A stretch of 26,163 bases of DNA from an uncultured Bryobacterales bacterium (GTDB lineage: Bacteria; Acidobacteriota; Terriglobia; Bryobacterales; Bryobacteraceae), in NCBI GenBank assembly GCA_937959285.1, contig CALGAR010000019.1:1-26163 (forward strand), read 5' to 3'. Positions 1 through 6,874 of this stretch are shown in pieces; positions within the stretch are counted from its first letter, which is position 1; each line of letters begins with the position of its first letter. The notes below the pieces were generated by a model, which worked only from the letters and a program-made list of their open reading frames with translations, did no database searches and was not told where the DNA came from. The position numbers and the translations under genes were made by a program.

Positions 1-1
1 G

Positions 2-45
2 GAGCGGGCGGCCCGGAGTGGTCCAAAAACCGGGCCGGGCCGCTC
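2..45 (+). repeat. GC-rich hairpin just before dnaJ
   Basis: An 8-base arm CGGCCCGG (9-16) is matched perfectly by CCGGGCCG (30-37). An outer 6-base arm GAGCGG (2-7) pairs with CCGCTC (40-45), with a small internal loop. The structure ends 12 bases before the dnaJ ATG. It is not followed by a T-run, so it does not look like an intrinsic terminator. It could be a 5' leader structure or an intergenic processing element within a dnaK-grpE-dnaJ type operon. The reading frame of dnaJ is also open through it, so it may instead be coding. Confidence 0.5.
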
Positions 46-57
46 TGGAATATTCCT

Positions 58-1218
58 ATGGCCTCCAATGAGGATTATTACAGGACGCTTGGCGTCTCGC
101 GAGACGCCAGCCCGGAGGAGATCCGCAAAGCATATCGCCGCCTGGCTCGGAAGTATCATCCCGACCTGAACCCCGGCGACAAGGCAGCGGAAGAGCGGTT
201 CAAGAAGGTCCAGGAAGCCTACGATGTCTTGAATGATCCGAAGAAGAAGCAGATGTACGACCAGTATGGCTTCTACTCGGATTCGGGGTTCGCAGCTGGC
301 GCCGGCGCATACCAGCAGGGCCCGGGGATGGGTTTCGGCGGCTTCGACTTTTCGGATTTCATGAAGGGTCCCGGGGCCGGCGGCCGCAGCGAGGACTACG
401 GGTTCGGCGGCGCTTTCCGGGATCTCTTTAGCCAGTTTTTCGGCGGAAGGCAGCGCGAGGCCAGCCAGGTGCCTGAAAAGGGCTCGGATCTCGAATATGC
501 GCTGAATATCGATTTCCAGCAGTCGCTCCGCGGCACTCAGGTCCGGCTCAATATCCAGCGGTATGACCAGTGCCCAGTTTGCAACGGAACGGGGACCCAA
601 GGGGGAGCGACGACGGTCTGCCCTGAATGCAACGGTACTGGAAACGTCAGCCAGATGGCGGGCGCGATGCGCTTCAGCCTCACTTGTCCGCGCTGCGGCG
701 GAAGCGGACGGCTAAAGAACGCCTGTCCTAATTGCAGGGGCGACGGCCGGTTGCCGAAGACGGAAAGCGTCGAGGTTCGTATTCCGCCCGGCGTTCGCAG
801 CGGGTCCCGGCTGCGCGTGGCTGGCAAAGGGAACGCGGGAACGTTGGGGGCGCCTCCGGGAGACCTCTACATCACGGTCCGCGTAGAGCCGCACCCCTTC
901 TTTGAGCGCGATGGCGATGACATCCGCATCCGGGTCCCCATCACCGTAGCCGAAGCTGGTCTCGGGGCCAAGATCGAGGTGCCAACCATCGACGGTCGAG
1001 CTATTCTAAAAATTCCACAGGGAACGCAGAACGGACAGAAGTTCCGCTTGCGTGAGAAGGGAGTCTTCAACTCCCGCACCAACACGCGCGGCGACCAGAT
1101 CGTCGAGGTCTATATTCAGGCCCCCGACGTTCGTGATGAGCGGACACGCGAACTGCTTCGGGAGCTTGCAAAACTGCAGACGGGAGACCCACGCGCCGAG
1201 CTGTGGACGAAGGTTTGA
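58..1218 (+). CDS. dnaJ: Chaperone protein DnaJ (Hsp40)
   Basis: This is the co-chaperone that delivers unfolded clients to DnaK and stimulates its ATPase. The J domain covers residues 5-70 with the HPD motif at 34-36. A Gly/Phe-rich linker follows (about 75-135). Then come four CxxCxGxG zinc-finger repeats at C172/C175, C188/C191, C210/C213 and C223/C226, and the two C-terminal client-binding beta domains (about 235-365). At 386 residues it is full length for a type I DnaJ. The ATG at 58 sits directly before the J domain. No clear Shine-Dalgarno is seen, and the frame stays open upstream to base 1, so an earlier start outside the window cannot be excluded. hspR follows, which suggests a heat-shock operon of the dnaK-grpE-dnaJ-hspR type. 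Confidence 0.96.
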   Translation: MASNEDYYRTLGVSRDASPEEIRKAYRRLARKYHPDLNPGDKAAEERFKKVQEAYDVLNDPKKKQMYDQYGFYSDSGFAAGAGAYQQGPGMGFGGFDFSDFMKGPGAGGRSEDYGFGGAFRDLFSQFFGGRQREASQVPEKGSDLEYALNIDFQQSLRGTQVRLNIQRYDQCPVCNGTGTQGGATTVCPECNGTGNVSQMAGAMRFSLTCPRCGGSGRLKNACPNCRGDGRLPKTESVEVRIPPGVRSGSRLRVAGKGNAGTLGAPPGDLYITVRVEPHPFFERDGDDIRIRVPITVAEAGLGAKIEVPTIDGRAILKIPQGTQNGQKFRLREKGVFNSRTNTRGDQIVEVYIQAPDVRDERTRELLRELAKLQTGDPRAELWTKV

Positions 1219-1255
1219 AACGTGAGCAAAGTCTAAGTGTAGAGGTATAAGACGA

Positions 1256-1678
1256 ATGGCCAAGGGAAAATCGAAGGCGGCATACATGATTTCGGCAGTT
1301 GCCGAGCTGTACTCGATTCATCCCCAAACTCTCCGGCTGTATGAGCGCGAAGGACTGCTGAAGCCATCGCGCAGTGAAGGAAATACCCGCCTCTACACGG
1401 AGGAAGACCTGGAGCGCCTGGAAGTCATCCTCAAACTCACGCGTGAGCTCGGGGTCAATCTGGCTGGCGTCGAAATTATCCTTAACATGCGTGAAAAGAT
1501 GGCGGCCATGCAACAGCAGATTGAAGAATTCGTCCGCCAGTTGAATCGTGAGCTAGCCACCCACATTAAGCCCCCGCAGCCCGAACCTCGCCACTCCCTG
1601 ATCCCGGTTTTGACGGTCCGGGAACCCGCCACGACCAAGCCCACGAGCCGGCGTACCAAGGAAAGCAAGAAGGCATAA
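1256..1678 (+). CDS. hspR: MerR-family heat-shock repressor HspR
   Basis: A 140-residue MerR-type regulator. The N-terminal winged helix (residues about 10-80) carries the typical run SIHPQTLRLYEREGLLKPSR followed by NTRLY, as in HspR, which represses dnaK operons by binding HAIR inverted repeats. Residues 78-105 are a probable dimerisation helix. The tail is basic and Pro/Thr-rich. It lacks the cysteines of metal-sensing MerR proteins. It starts 37 bases after dnaJ, with AGAGG upstream of the ATG, and is probably cotranscribed. In the known system DnaK acts as corepressor, so placement beside dnaJ supports the HspR assignment over a generic MerR. No HAIR operator (CTTGAGT-N7-ACTCAAG) was seen in the window; it would lie upstream of the operon. 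Confidence 0.85.
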   Translation: MAKGKSKAAYMISAVAELYSIHPQTLRLYEREGLLKPSRSEGNTRLYTEEDLERLEVILKLTRELGVNLAGVEIILNMREKMAAMQQQIEEFVRQLNRELATHIKPPQPEPRHSLIPVLTVREPATTKPTSRRTKESKKA

Positions 1679-1723
1679 CCCTACAGCGAGGCTGGCAAAC
1701 TTTGCGCAGGAACACCGGGACGG

Positions 1724-1743
1724 TTCACACTTGAAAATGTGAA
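1724..1743. repeat. Inverted repeat before gmhB
   Basis: TTCACA (1724-1729) and TGTGAA (1738-1743) form a perfect 6-base inverted repeat with an 8-base spacer, ending 3 bases before the gmhB ATG. It might be an operator or a small hairpin hiding the start codon region. No function is known. Confidence 0.35.
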
Positions 1744-1746
1744 TCG

Positions 1747-2241
1747 ATGACGGGACTCCATCGGGCTCTGTTCCTTGACCGCGACGGCGTGATCAACATC
1801 GATAAAGGGTATGTCTATCTCCCGGAAGCGATCGAATGGATCCCGGGAGTTGCGGAGGCGATCCATTACGCCAACTCTCTCAACTATCGCGTCATCGTCA
1901 TCTCGAATCAGTCCGGCGTGGCCCGCGGCTACTTCACCGAAAACGATGTGAAGAACCTGCACGAGTGGATGTCCCGCGAGCTCCAGCGGTCCGGTGCCGT
2001 AATTGACGCCTTCTACTATTGCCCTCATCATCCCGACTTTGGAGGGCCCTGCGACTGCCGCAAGCCGGAGCCGGGACTGTACCTTCGCGCAGCCCGCGAC
2101 TTCAACCTCCGGCTTTCCGAGTGCCTGGCTGTCGGTGACAAGCCTCGTGATGTTGATTCGGCACGGAGGGCGGGCGTTCCAGCGCATCTGTTCCGCGGGG
2201 GCGACCTCCATCAATTCCTCGTTCCCCTCCTGCGGCCTTAG
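1747..2241 (+). CDS. gmhB: D-glycero-beta-D-manno-heptose 1,7-bisphosphate 7-phosphatase
   Basis: A HAD-superfamily phosphatase that removes the 7-phosphate from heptose 1,7-bisphosphate in ADP-heptose synthesis for the LPS inner core. The nucleophile and acid/base Asp pair is D11 and D13 in LFLDRDGVI. Motif II is the SNQSG at 53-57. The GmhB-type zinc loop has C92, H94, C102 and C104 (CPHHP...CDCRKPEPG). The final acidic motif is GDKPRDVDSA. At 164 residues it is close to the family length (about 180). A histidinol phosphatase is the main alternative, but hldE nearby favours GmhB. The ATG at 1747 is chosen because it sits just before the first beta strand; no good Shine-Dalgarno is visible. 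Confidence 0.93.
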   Translation: MTGLHRALFLDRDGVINIDKGYVYLPEAIEWIPGVAEAIHYANSLNYRVIVISNQSGVARGYFTENDVKNLHEWMSRELQRSGAVIDAFYYCPHHPDFGGPCDCRKPEPGLYLRAARDFNLRLSECLAVGDKPRDVDSARRAGVPAHLFRGGDLHQFLVPLLRP

Positions 2242-2279
2242 CCTTCCTGCTGCTACCGTAGCAAGAGAGAATTCGTTCG

Positions 2280-3242
2280 ATGAGCAAGTACAATCTGCCG
2301 CTGTTTGACTTCGATCGGCTCAAGACAATCTCGATCCACGAGCGCGGCGGCAAGGTGAAAGTCCAGAATTTCGCTCGCGCGTATCAGCCTTCGTCGGGCG
2401 TGAAAGGATTGATCGATTCCCTTCCCGCGATTCTGGCAGGTGACGATTTTCGAAGTCTGCTGCGTCTCATCCAGGAGGCCCGCGCCAAAGGGAAGCCTGT
2501 CCTGTGGGGCATTGGAGGGCACGTCATCAAATGCGGCCTAGCGCCTGTGCTGATTCAACTGATGCAACAGGGCTACGCGCACGGCTTCCTGATGAACGGC
2601 TCCACTTCGATCCACGACTTCGAAATCGCCATCGCCGGGTCCACGAGCGAAGATGTCGAGGCTGCGCTACCGGGCGGACAGTTTGGTGTCGCCGAGGAGA
2701 CAGGGCGCGAATGGAATGCTGCGATCAAGGCAGGCGTCGCCGCGGGTCAAGGCCTGGGCGAAGCCCTGGGATGTCATCTTCAGAAGCTGGCGCGTCCAGA
2801 GTTTGCTTCCTCCAGCCTGCTTCACGCCGCCTGGGTAGCCGGAGTTCCGGTTACGGTCCACTTGGCGATCGGTACGGATACGCCGCACATGCATCCGGCC
2901 GCAGATGCTGCTGCCTTGGGAGAAGCGACTCACCGCGATTTCCGTCTCGCGTGCCGTTTGGTAACGATGCTGAACGAAGGCGGCGTCTACCTCAATGTCG
3001 GCTCTGCGGTGATCCTGCCGGAGGTGTTTTTGAAAGCCGTTTCCGTCGTGCGGAATCTGGGATATCCTCTAGCAAACTTCACCACAGCCGTGTTCGACTT
3101 CCTTCAGCATTACCGGCCGCGGGCGAACGTCATGCAGCGGCCCCACGCTCAATCGGGAGGACGGGGATTCTACTTTACGGGTCATCATGAGCTCATGATC
3201 CCGTTGCTGGCGGCAGCGCTGCTTGAAACAGATGGTGGTTAA
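2280..3242 (+). CDS. Deoxyhypusine synthase-like protein, function unknown
   Basis: A 320-residue protein with features of the deoxyhypusine synthase superfamily: GGHVIKCGLAPVLIQLM (about 80-96), then NGSTSIHDFEIA (about 107-118), resembling the NAD-binding core of DHS, and FGVAEETG further on. A region IGTDTPHMHP (about 199-208) is rich in potential ligands. Bacteria lack eIF5A, and DHS-like proteins in bacteria act in other ways (for example homospermidine-synthase-like) or are uncharacterised. It lies between gmhB and hldE with short gaps, so it is probably in the same transcription unit. A link to heptose or LPS metabolism is only inference from position. AAGAGAG lies upstream of the ATG. 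No signal peptide or membrane segment is seen. The superfamily call rests on motif resemblance only. Confidence 0.6.
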   Translation: MSKYNLPLFDFDRLKTISIHERGGKVKVQNFARAYQPSSGVKGLIDSLPAILAGDDFRSLLRLIQEARAKGKPVLWGIGGHVIKCGLAPVLIQLMQQGYAHGFLMNGSTSIHDFEIAIAGSTSEDVEAALPGGQFGVAEETGREWNAAIKAGVAAGQGLGEALGCHLQKLARPEFASSSLLHAAWVAGVPVTVHLAIGTDTPHMHPAADAAALGEATHRDFRLACRLVTMLNEGGVYLNVGSAVILPEVFLKAVSVVRNLGYPLANFTTAVFDFLQHYRPRANVMQRPHAQSGGRGFYFTGHHELMIPLLAAALLETDGG

Positions 3243-3268
3243 CCATTCGGCCGGGAAGTAGCAGGGCT

Positions 3269-4759
3269 ATGCGGATCGCGGGTGAACTGAGTTTCGACCA
3301 GGAACTGATCGGCCACGTCCGGAAACTGCGCGGGGTACGTGTCCTGTGCGCCGGCGATGTCATGCTGGATCATTTCGTCTACGGCGAAGTGGACCGCATC
3401 TCTCCCGAAGGTCCTATCCCCGTGCTGCGCATCGAGCGCGAGGATTGGATGCTTGGCGGCGCGGGCAATGTTGCTCGGAATCTGGACAATCTGGGCGCTG
3501 AGGTGCGCTTCCTGGCGGTTTGCGGCGAGGATTGGGCGGCAGAACGGATCCGCGAGCTCTGCAAGGCGTTGCGGGGGTGCAAGGCGGAAATAGCCGTGGA
3601 GCCAGGCCGCAAGACAGCGGTGAAGACGCGGTATGTCGCTCAGAGCCAGCAGTTGCTGCGCGCCGACGCCGAAAGCAACCACGACATTGCGTCCGCGACT
3701 CTCGAACGCCTCCTGACGGCCTTCCGCGACGCCCTGCCGGATTCCGATATTGTCATCCTTTCTGATTACGCCAAGGGCGTGCTGAACGGAAGGCATGCCT
3801 CGGCGTTCCTCAAGCTGGCCGCCGAGGCGGGAAAGCCGGTGCTTGTGGATCCAAAGGGCCGGAACTTCGAGCGGTATCGGGGGGCAGCGCTTGTGAAGCC
3901 GAACCTGAAAGAGCTCAGCGAAGCGACGGGCATGAATGTTCGAAACGACGCTGAAATCGAGGCGGCGGCGAAGGGGTTGCTCCAGTCTTCAGGTCTCGCC
4001 GCGTTGCTGGTAACGCGAGGTTCGGCGGGCATGACCCTCGTTCAGGAGGACTCGGTCCGGCACTTCCCTTCCTTCGCCAGAGAGGTATACGACGTCTCCG
4101 GCGCTGGCGATACCGTCGCTGCGGTCCTGGGGGGAGCGATGGGAGCCGGGCTTCCTCTAGAGGAAGCAGTCACACTTGCCAATGTCTCCGCTGGACTGGT
4201 TGTGGCGAAGGTGGGAACGGCAGTCGTAACGCCGGAAGAGATTATTCAGGAGATCCGCTACCACAGCCGCCCGTCCGCCGATCGCAAGTTGCTGAGTGTC
4301 GCAGAGGCGGCGGACGAAGCCAGCAAGTGGAGGCGCCTTGGCCTACGGATCGGCTTTACGAGCGGCTGCTTCGACCTGCTTCATCCTGGACACATTGCTC
4401 TGCTGAAGCAGGCTCGCGAGAGCTGCGACCGGCTCATCGTCGGGTTGAACAGCAATCGATCCGCCGCGGCGATCAAGGGACCAAACCGGCCAGTCCAGGA
4501 CGAAGTGGCGCGCGCCACTGTTCTCGCTTCCCTGGCATTCGTTGATGCCGTAGTGATCTTCGATGATTTGACACCCGAAAACCTGATTCGGGCGCTTCGC
4601 CCGGACGTGCTGGTGCGTGGCGCGGATTATCGACCTGACGACGGCGCAGCCGCGGACTTGGTCCGCGCTTGGGGTGGCGAAGTTGTTCTCGCCGACTTTG
4701 TACCCGGTCACAGCACGACACGGACGATACACCGCTTCGTCTCTGGCTCGGAACAGTAA
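3269..4759 (+). CDS. hldE: Bifunctional heptose-7-phosphate kinase / heptose-1-phosphate adenylyltransferase
   Basis: This enzyme makes two steps of ADP-heptose synthesis. The N-terminal ribokinase-type domain (about 1-325) phosphorylates D-glycero-D-manno-heptose 7-phosphate at C1. It shows GDVMLDHF, the sugar-binding GGAGNVARNL and the catalytic DVSGAGDT with base D281. The C-terminal nucleotidyltransferase domain (about 355-496) shows FTSGCFDLLHPGH (363-375) with the HxGH motif, and ends in the typical GHSTTRTIHRF. At 496 residues it is a full fusion like the E. coli enzyme. It is the third gene after gmhB and the DHS-like gene. gmhA and hldD are not in the window. The ATG at 3269 has GGAAG about 11 bases upstream. 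Confidence 0.95.
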   Translation: MRIAGELSFDQELIGHVRKLRGVRVLCAGDVMLDHFVYGEVDRISPEGPIPVLRIEREDWMLGGAGNVARNLDNLGAEVRFLAVCGEDWAAERIRELCKALRGCKAEIAVEPGRKTAVKTRYVAQSQQLLRADAESNHDIASATLERLLTAFRDALPDSDIVILSDYAKGVLNGRHASAFLKLAAEAGKPVLVDPKGRNFERYRGAALVKPNLKELSEATGMNVRNDAEIEAAAKGLLQSSGLAALLVTRGSAGMTLVQEDSVRHFPSFAREVYDVSGAGDTVAAVLGGAMGAGLPLEEAVTLANVSAGLVVAKVGTAVVTPEEIIQEIRYHSRPSADRKLLSVAEAADEASKWRRLGLRIGFTSGCFDLLHPGHIALLKQARESCDRLIVGLNSNRSAAAIKGPNRPVQDEVARATVLASLAFVDAVVIFDDLTPENLIRALRPDVLVRGADYRPDDGAAADLVRAWGGEVVLADFVPGHSTTRTIHRFVSGSEQ

Positions 4760-4823
4760 TTCCTGGCAGCGGCCCACATAATTTGAAACTTTGGTCTCCG
4801 CCCTGGCATCCTATAGGTGTAGT

Positions 4824-4853
4824 TTGTCAGTCCCACCATCAAGGCACGATTAT
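4824..4853 (+). promoter_or_regulatory. Possible sigma-70 promoter for the RRM gene
   Basis: TTGTCA (4824-4829) is followed after 18 bases by GATTAT (4848-4853), which would start transcription near 4860 and give a leader of about 60 bases. The -10 matches only four of six consensus positions, so this is tentative. The 160-base gap between hldE and the next gene holds nothing else that was recognised. Confidence 0.35.
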
Positions 4854-4919
4854 CTTGTCTAAACACGTTGTCCGATCCTGCCCCGATTCGGTGTTCTGAG
4901 ACTTCAGAAAGAAAAGAGA

Positions 4920-5237
4920 ATGAAAAATATTTTTGTAGGCAACCTTAGCTTCGGGGCGACCGAAGATCAACTTCGTTCCGTGTTCGAACCTTATGGCGCC
5001 GTTGAGCGCGTCAGCATCATTACCGATCGCACTACCGGGCAGTCCCGCGGCTTTGCCTTCGTTGAAATGACCTCAAGCGAGGAAGCGGATCGAGCGATTG
5101 CATCTCTCGATGGCCATGAACTCAATGGCAGGATGATGAAAGTCAACGAAGCGCGTCCACGGGCCAGCCGCGAATTTGCCGGCAGCGGCAGTCGCGGAAG
5201 CCGCGGCGGCGGTCAGCGGAGATTCAATCGCTGGTAA
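4920..5237 (+). CDS. RRM-domain RNA-binding protein
   Basis: A 105-residue single RNA recognition motif protein. RNP2 is IFVGNL (4-9) and RNP1 is RGFAFVEM (43-50), with the aromatic residues that stack on RNA bases intact. Residues 80-105 form a Gly/Arg/Ser-rich basic tail, as in the Rbp proteins of cyanobacteria and similar bacterial RRM proteins, often cold-induced. The ATG at 4920 is preceded by a long purine run (GAAAGAAAAGAGA) that can serve as ribosome binding site. It stands alone, with its own likely promoter and a strong terminator 29 bases after the stop. Its RNA targets cannot be deduced. Confidence 0.93.
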   Translation: MKNIFVGNLSFGATEDQLRSVFEPYGAVERVSIITDRTTGQSRGFAFVEMTSSEEADRAIASLDGHELNGRMMKVNEARPRASREFAGSGSRGSRGGGQRRFNRW

Positions 5238-5265
5238 ATTCTCCATTTCACATTCGCGAAACCTC

Positions 5266-5296
5266 AAGGGCAGCGGCAGCAGTCGCTGCCCTTTTT
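5266..5296 (+). terminator. Rho-independent terminator
   Basis: AAGGGCAGCG (5266-5275) pairs perfectly with CGCTGCCCTT (5284-5293) across an 8-base loop, followed by T residues to 5296. This separates the RRM gene from the ZorA-like operon. Confidence 0.9.
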
Positions 5297-5333
5297 AGCA
5301 GGCGGAGTCGAAATCGCGATATCGTAAGTCTTG

Positions 5334-6188
5334 ATGTGGACTCTCCTGCAACAGGTCCCGGATCTCATTCTTGCGGCTTGCGCGGCAATTGTAATTCTGT
5401 TCCTTGTGTTCCTCTTCCGCATGCTTGCCGAGTCCCGCCAGGTTTCCCGGCAGCTTCGGGAGTTTCTGCACATCTTAAAAGAATTACCGGAGATTACTCC
5501 GGCAAATCGGCGCGACGGGCTGACTCTCGAACAAATTGAACAGCTGCGTGGGCACGCCGATGCCCGCTCCAGTTCACGCTACTGGTGGTCGCTTCTCGAA
5601 TCGCACCTCGAGCCCTACCGCCCTCCCGACCTGCCGAAGGCATGGTTTGCCACACGACCGGTCAGCGACATCCTTCCGGAAGACACGCTCATTGATCGGC
5701 ACTACGACACGTCGCTGTACCAGTCGGTGCCTGGCATACTTACTGGACTTGGCCTCATGGCTACCTTCATTGCGATTCTGGTGGCTTTGCAATCGGTGAC
5801 AGTGGAAGTGAAGGGTGGGGCGGAAACGGTACAGGGCATCGGGACCCTGATCAATGGCCTCGCCGGCAAGTTTTTGTCTTCGATTGTGGCCCTCTTTCTG
5901 GCAGTCCTCTTCACGCTGGCGGAGAAGAGGGTGGAGAGCAGGCTCACACGCGGGTACCACGAACTGATTGCGCAGGCGCGCTCGGTCATCCCGGTCCTGG
6001 ATCCGACACGCGTACTGCTTGATCTTCAGGCTGAATCGTCCCGGCGTACTTCTCTTCTTGAAAACATGTATGGCGAGCTTGTAGAGAAAGCCGTTGCTGC
6101 GGTGCGAACGGAGATTGCCCCTGTCTTATCTCAAGCCCTTTCCGGTGATACAGCCGCGGAGGCTCACAGTTCGAAGGCGAAAGCATGA
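5334..6188 (+). CDS. ZorA-like proton channel protein (MotA/TolQ/ExbB family), short tail
   Basis: A 284-residue inner-membrane protein. Membrane segments lie at about 9-30, 132-153 and 174-197. The signature PGILTGLGLMATF (133-145) and the paired GKFLSSIVALFLAVLF (178-193) match the MotA/TolQ/ExbB channel fold and most resemble ZorA of the Zorya anti-phage system, where ZorA5B2 forms a proton-driven motor. Between the first and second segments is a cytoplasmic region of about 100 residues. After the third, only about 85 residues remain, far shorter than the long helical tail of canonical ZorA (several hundred residues). The ATG at 5334 is used; a TTG lies one codon earlier. The stop overlaps the next start (ATGA), implying translational coupling. 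An ExbB/TolQ role is possible but the OmpA-type partner argues for ZorA or MotA type. Confidence 0.78.
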   Translation: MWTLLQQVPDLILAACAAIVILFLVFLFRMLAESRQVSRQLREFLHILKELPEITPANRRDGLTLEQIEQLRGHADARSSSRYWWSLLESHLEPYRPPDLPKAWFATRPVSDILPEDTLIDRHYDTSLYQSVPGILTGLGLMATFIAILVALQSVTVEVKGGAETVQGIGTLINGLAGKFLSSIVALFLAVLFTLAEKRVESRLTRGYHELIAQARSVIPVLDPTRVLLDLQAESSRRTSLLENMYGELVEKAVAAVRTEIAPVLSQALSGDTAAEAHSSKAKA

Positions 6189-6874
6189 GCAGGAAGAACA
6201 CGCGTCCTGCGGACCACCTCTCCAGCTCTCTTACGGATCTGATGACGTCTCTCATGGTCATCTTTGTTCTCCTGCTCGTTACGAAGCTTAACAACCAGGC
6301 AGGACAACGAGCTGCGATGGCTGCGGAACTCGAGAAAAGGCTGGCGAATCACATGCGGCAGTACGGCCAGGATCACCATATCGGCCGCGATCGGGATGAC
6401 CCCAACACGCTCATCATCAGCATTCCGGATACCTTATTGAGCTTTGCCACGCAGGATTACCATCTGAAGCCGGAAGGACAGCAGTACCTCCGCCAGCATA
6501 TTCCGGCATGGGCAAAGATTCTCTGTGCAGGCGATATCCGTCCCAACCTTGACACGATCGTCGTCGAGGGCCACTCGGACCGCACGCAATGGCAGGGAAG
6601 CACTTATGAGGAGAGCAAGGAGAAGAATCTTCTCCTGAGCCAGCAACGATCGATGGCAGTGGTGAGTAGCAGCCTCGAGTTCCTGAAGAGTGATCCGTCG
6701 CTGAGGGACTGCTTCCTCGAAAAGCTGTCAGCGACAGGCCGCGGAGAGGAAGACCCGATCGATACCAGCGTCGCAAACAGCCCCAAAAATCGACGGGTTG
6801 CTTTTCGTATCCGGCTACGCCCGGAAGTGATGGGAGAGGTTGCCGAGCGGTTGCGGGAGGACTTGCAGCGGTGA
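6185..6874 (+). CDS. ZorB-like stator protein (MotB/OmpA family)
   Basis: A 229-residue protein with one N-terminal membrane helix (about 12-35). D18 in SLTDLMTSLMVIFVLLLV sits where MotB and ZorB carry the proton-binding Asp. A helical linker follows. The C-terminal OmpA-like peptidoglycan-binding domain (about 75-220) shows VEGHSDRT, then NLLLSQQRSMAVV, then GRGEEDP and NRRVAFRI, all standard positions of the fold. It would pair with the preceding channel protein, anchor the complex to the cell wall and conduct protons. The start overlaps the upstream stop and its own stop overlaps the next start. Genome pipelines would name it OmpA or ZorB family. No flagellar gene is nearby, so a flagellar MotB is unlikely. 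Confidence 0.8.
   Translation: MSRKNTRPADHLSSSLTDLMTSLMVIFVLLLVTKLNNQAGQRAAMAAELEKRLANHMRQYGQDHHIGRDRDDPNTLIISIPDTLLSFATQDYHLKPEGQQYLRQHIPAWAKILCAGDIRPNLDTIVVEGHSDRTQWQGSTYEESKEKNLLLSQQRSMAVVSSSLEFLKSDPSLRDCFLEKLSATGRGEEDPIDTSVANSPKNRRVAFRIRLRPEVMGEVAERLREDLQR

Noticed and set aside
5334..6874. Flagellar MotAB or TonB-system ExbBD pair
   Set aside because: The second protein has a C-terminal OmpA domain, which ExbD lacks, there are no flagellar or TonB genes nearby, and the channel motif PxxxTGLGxxxTF is of the ZorA type.
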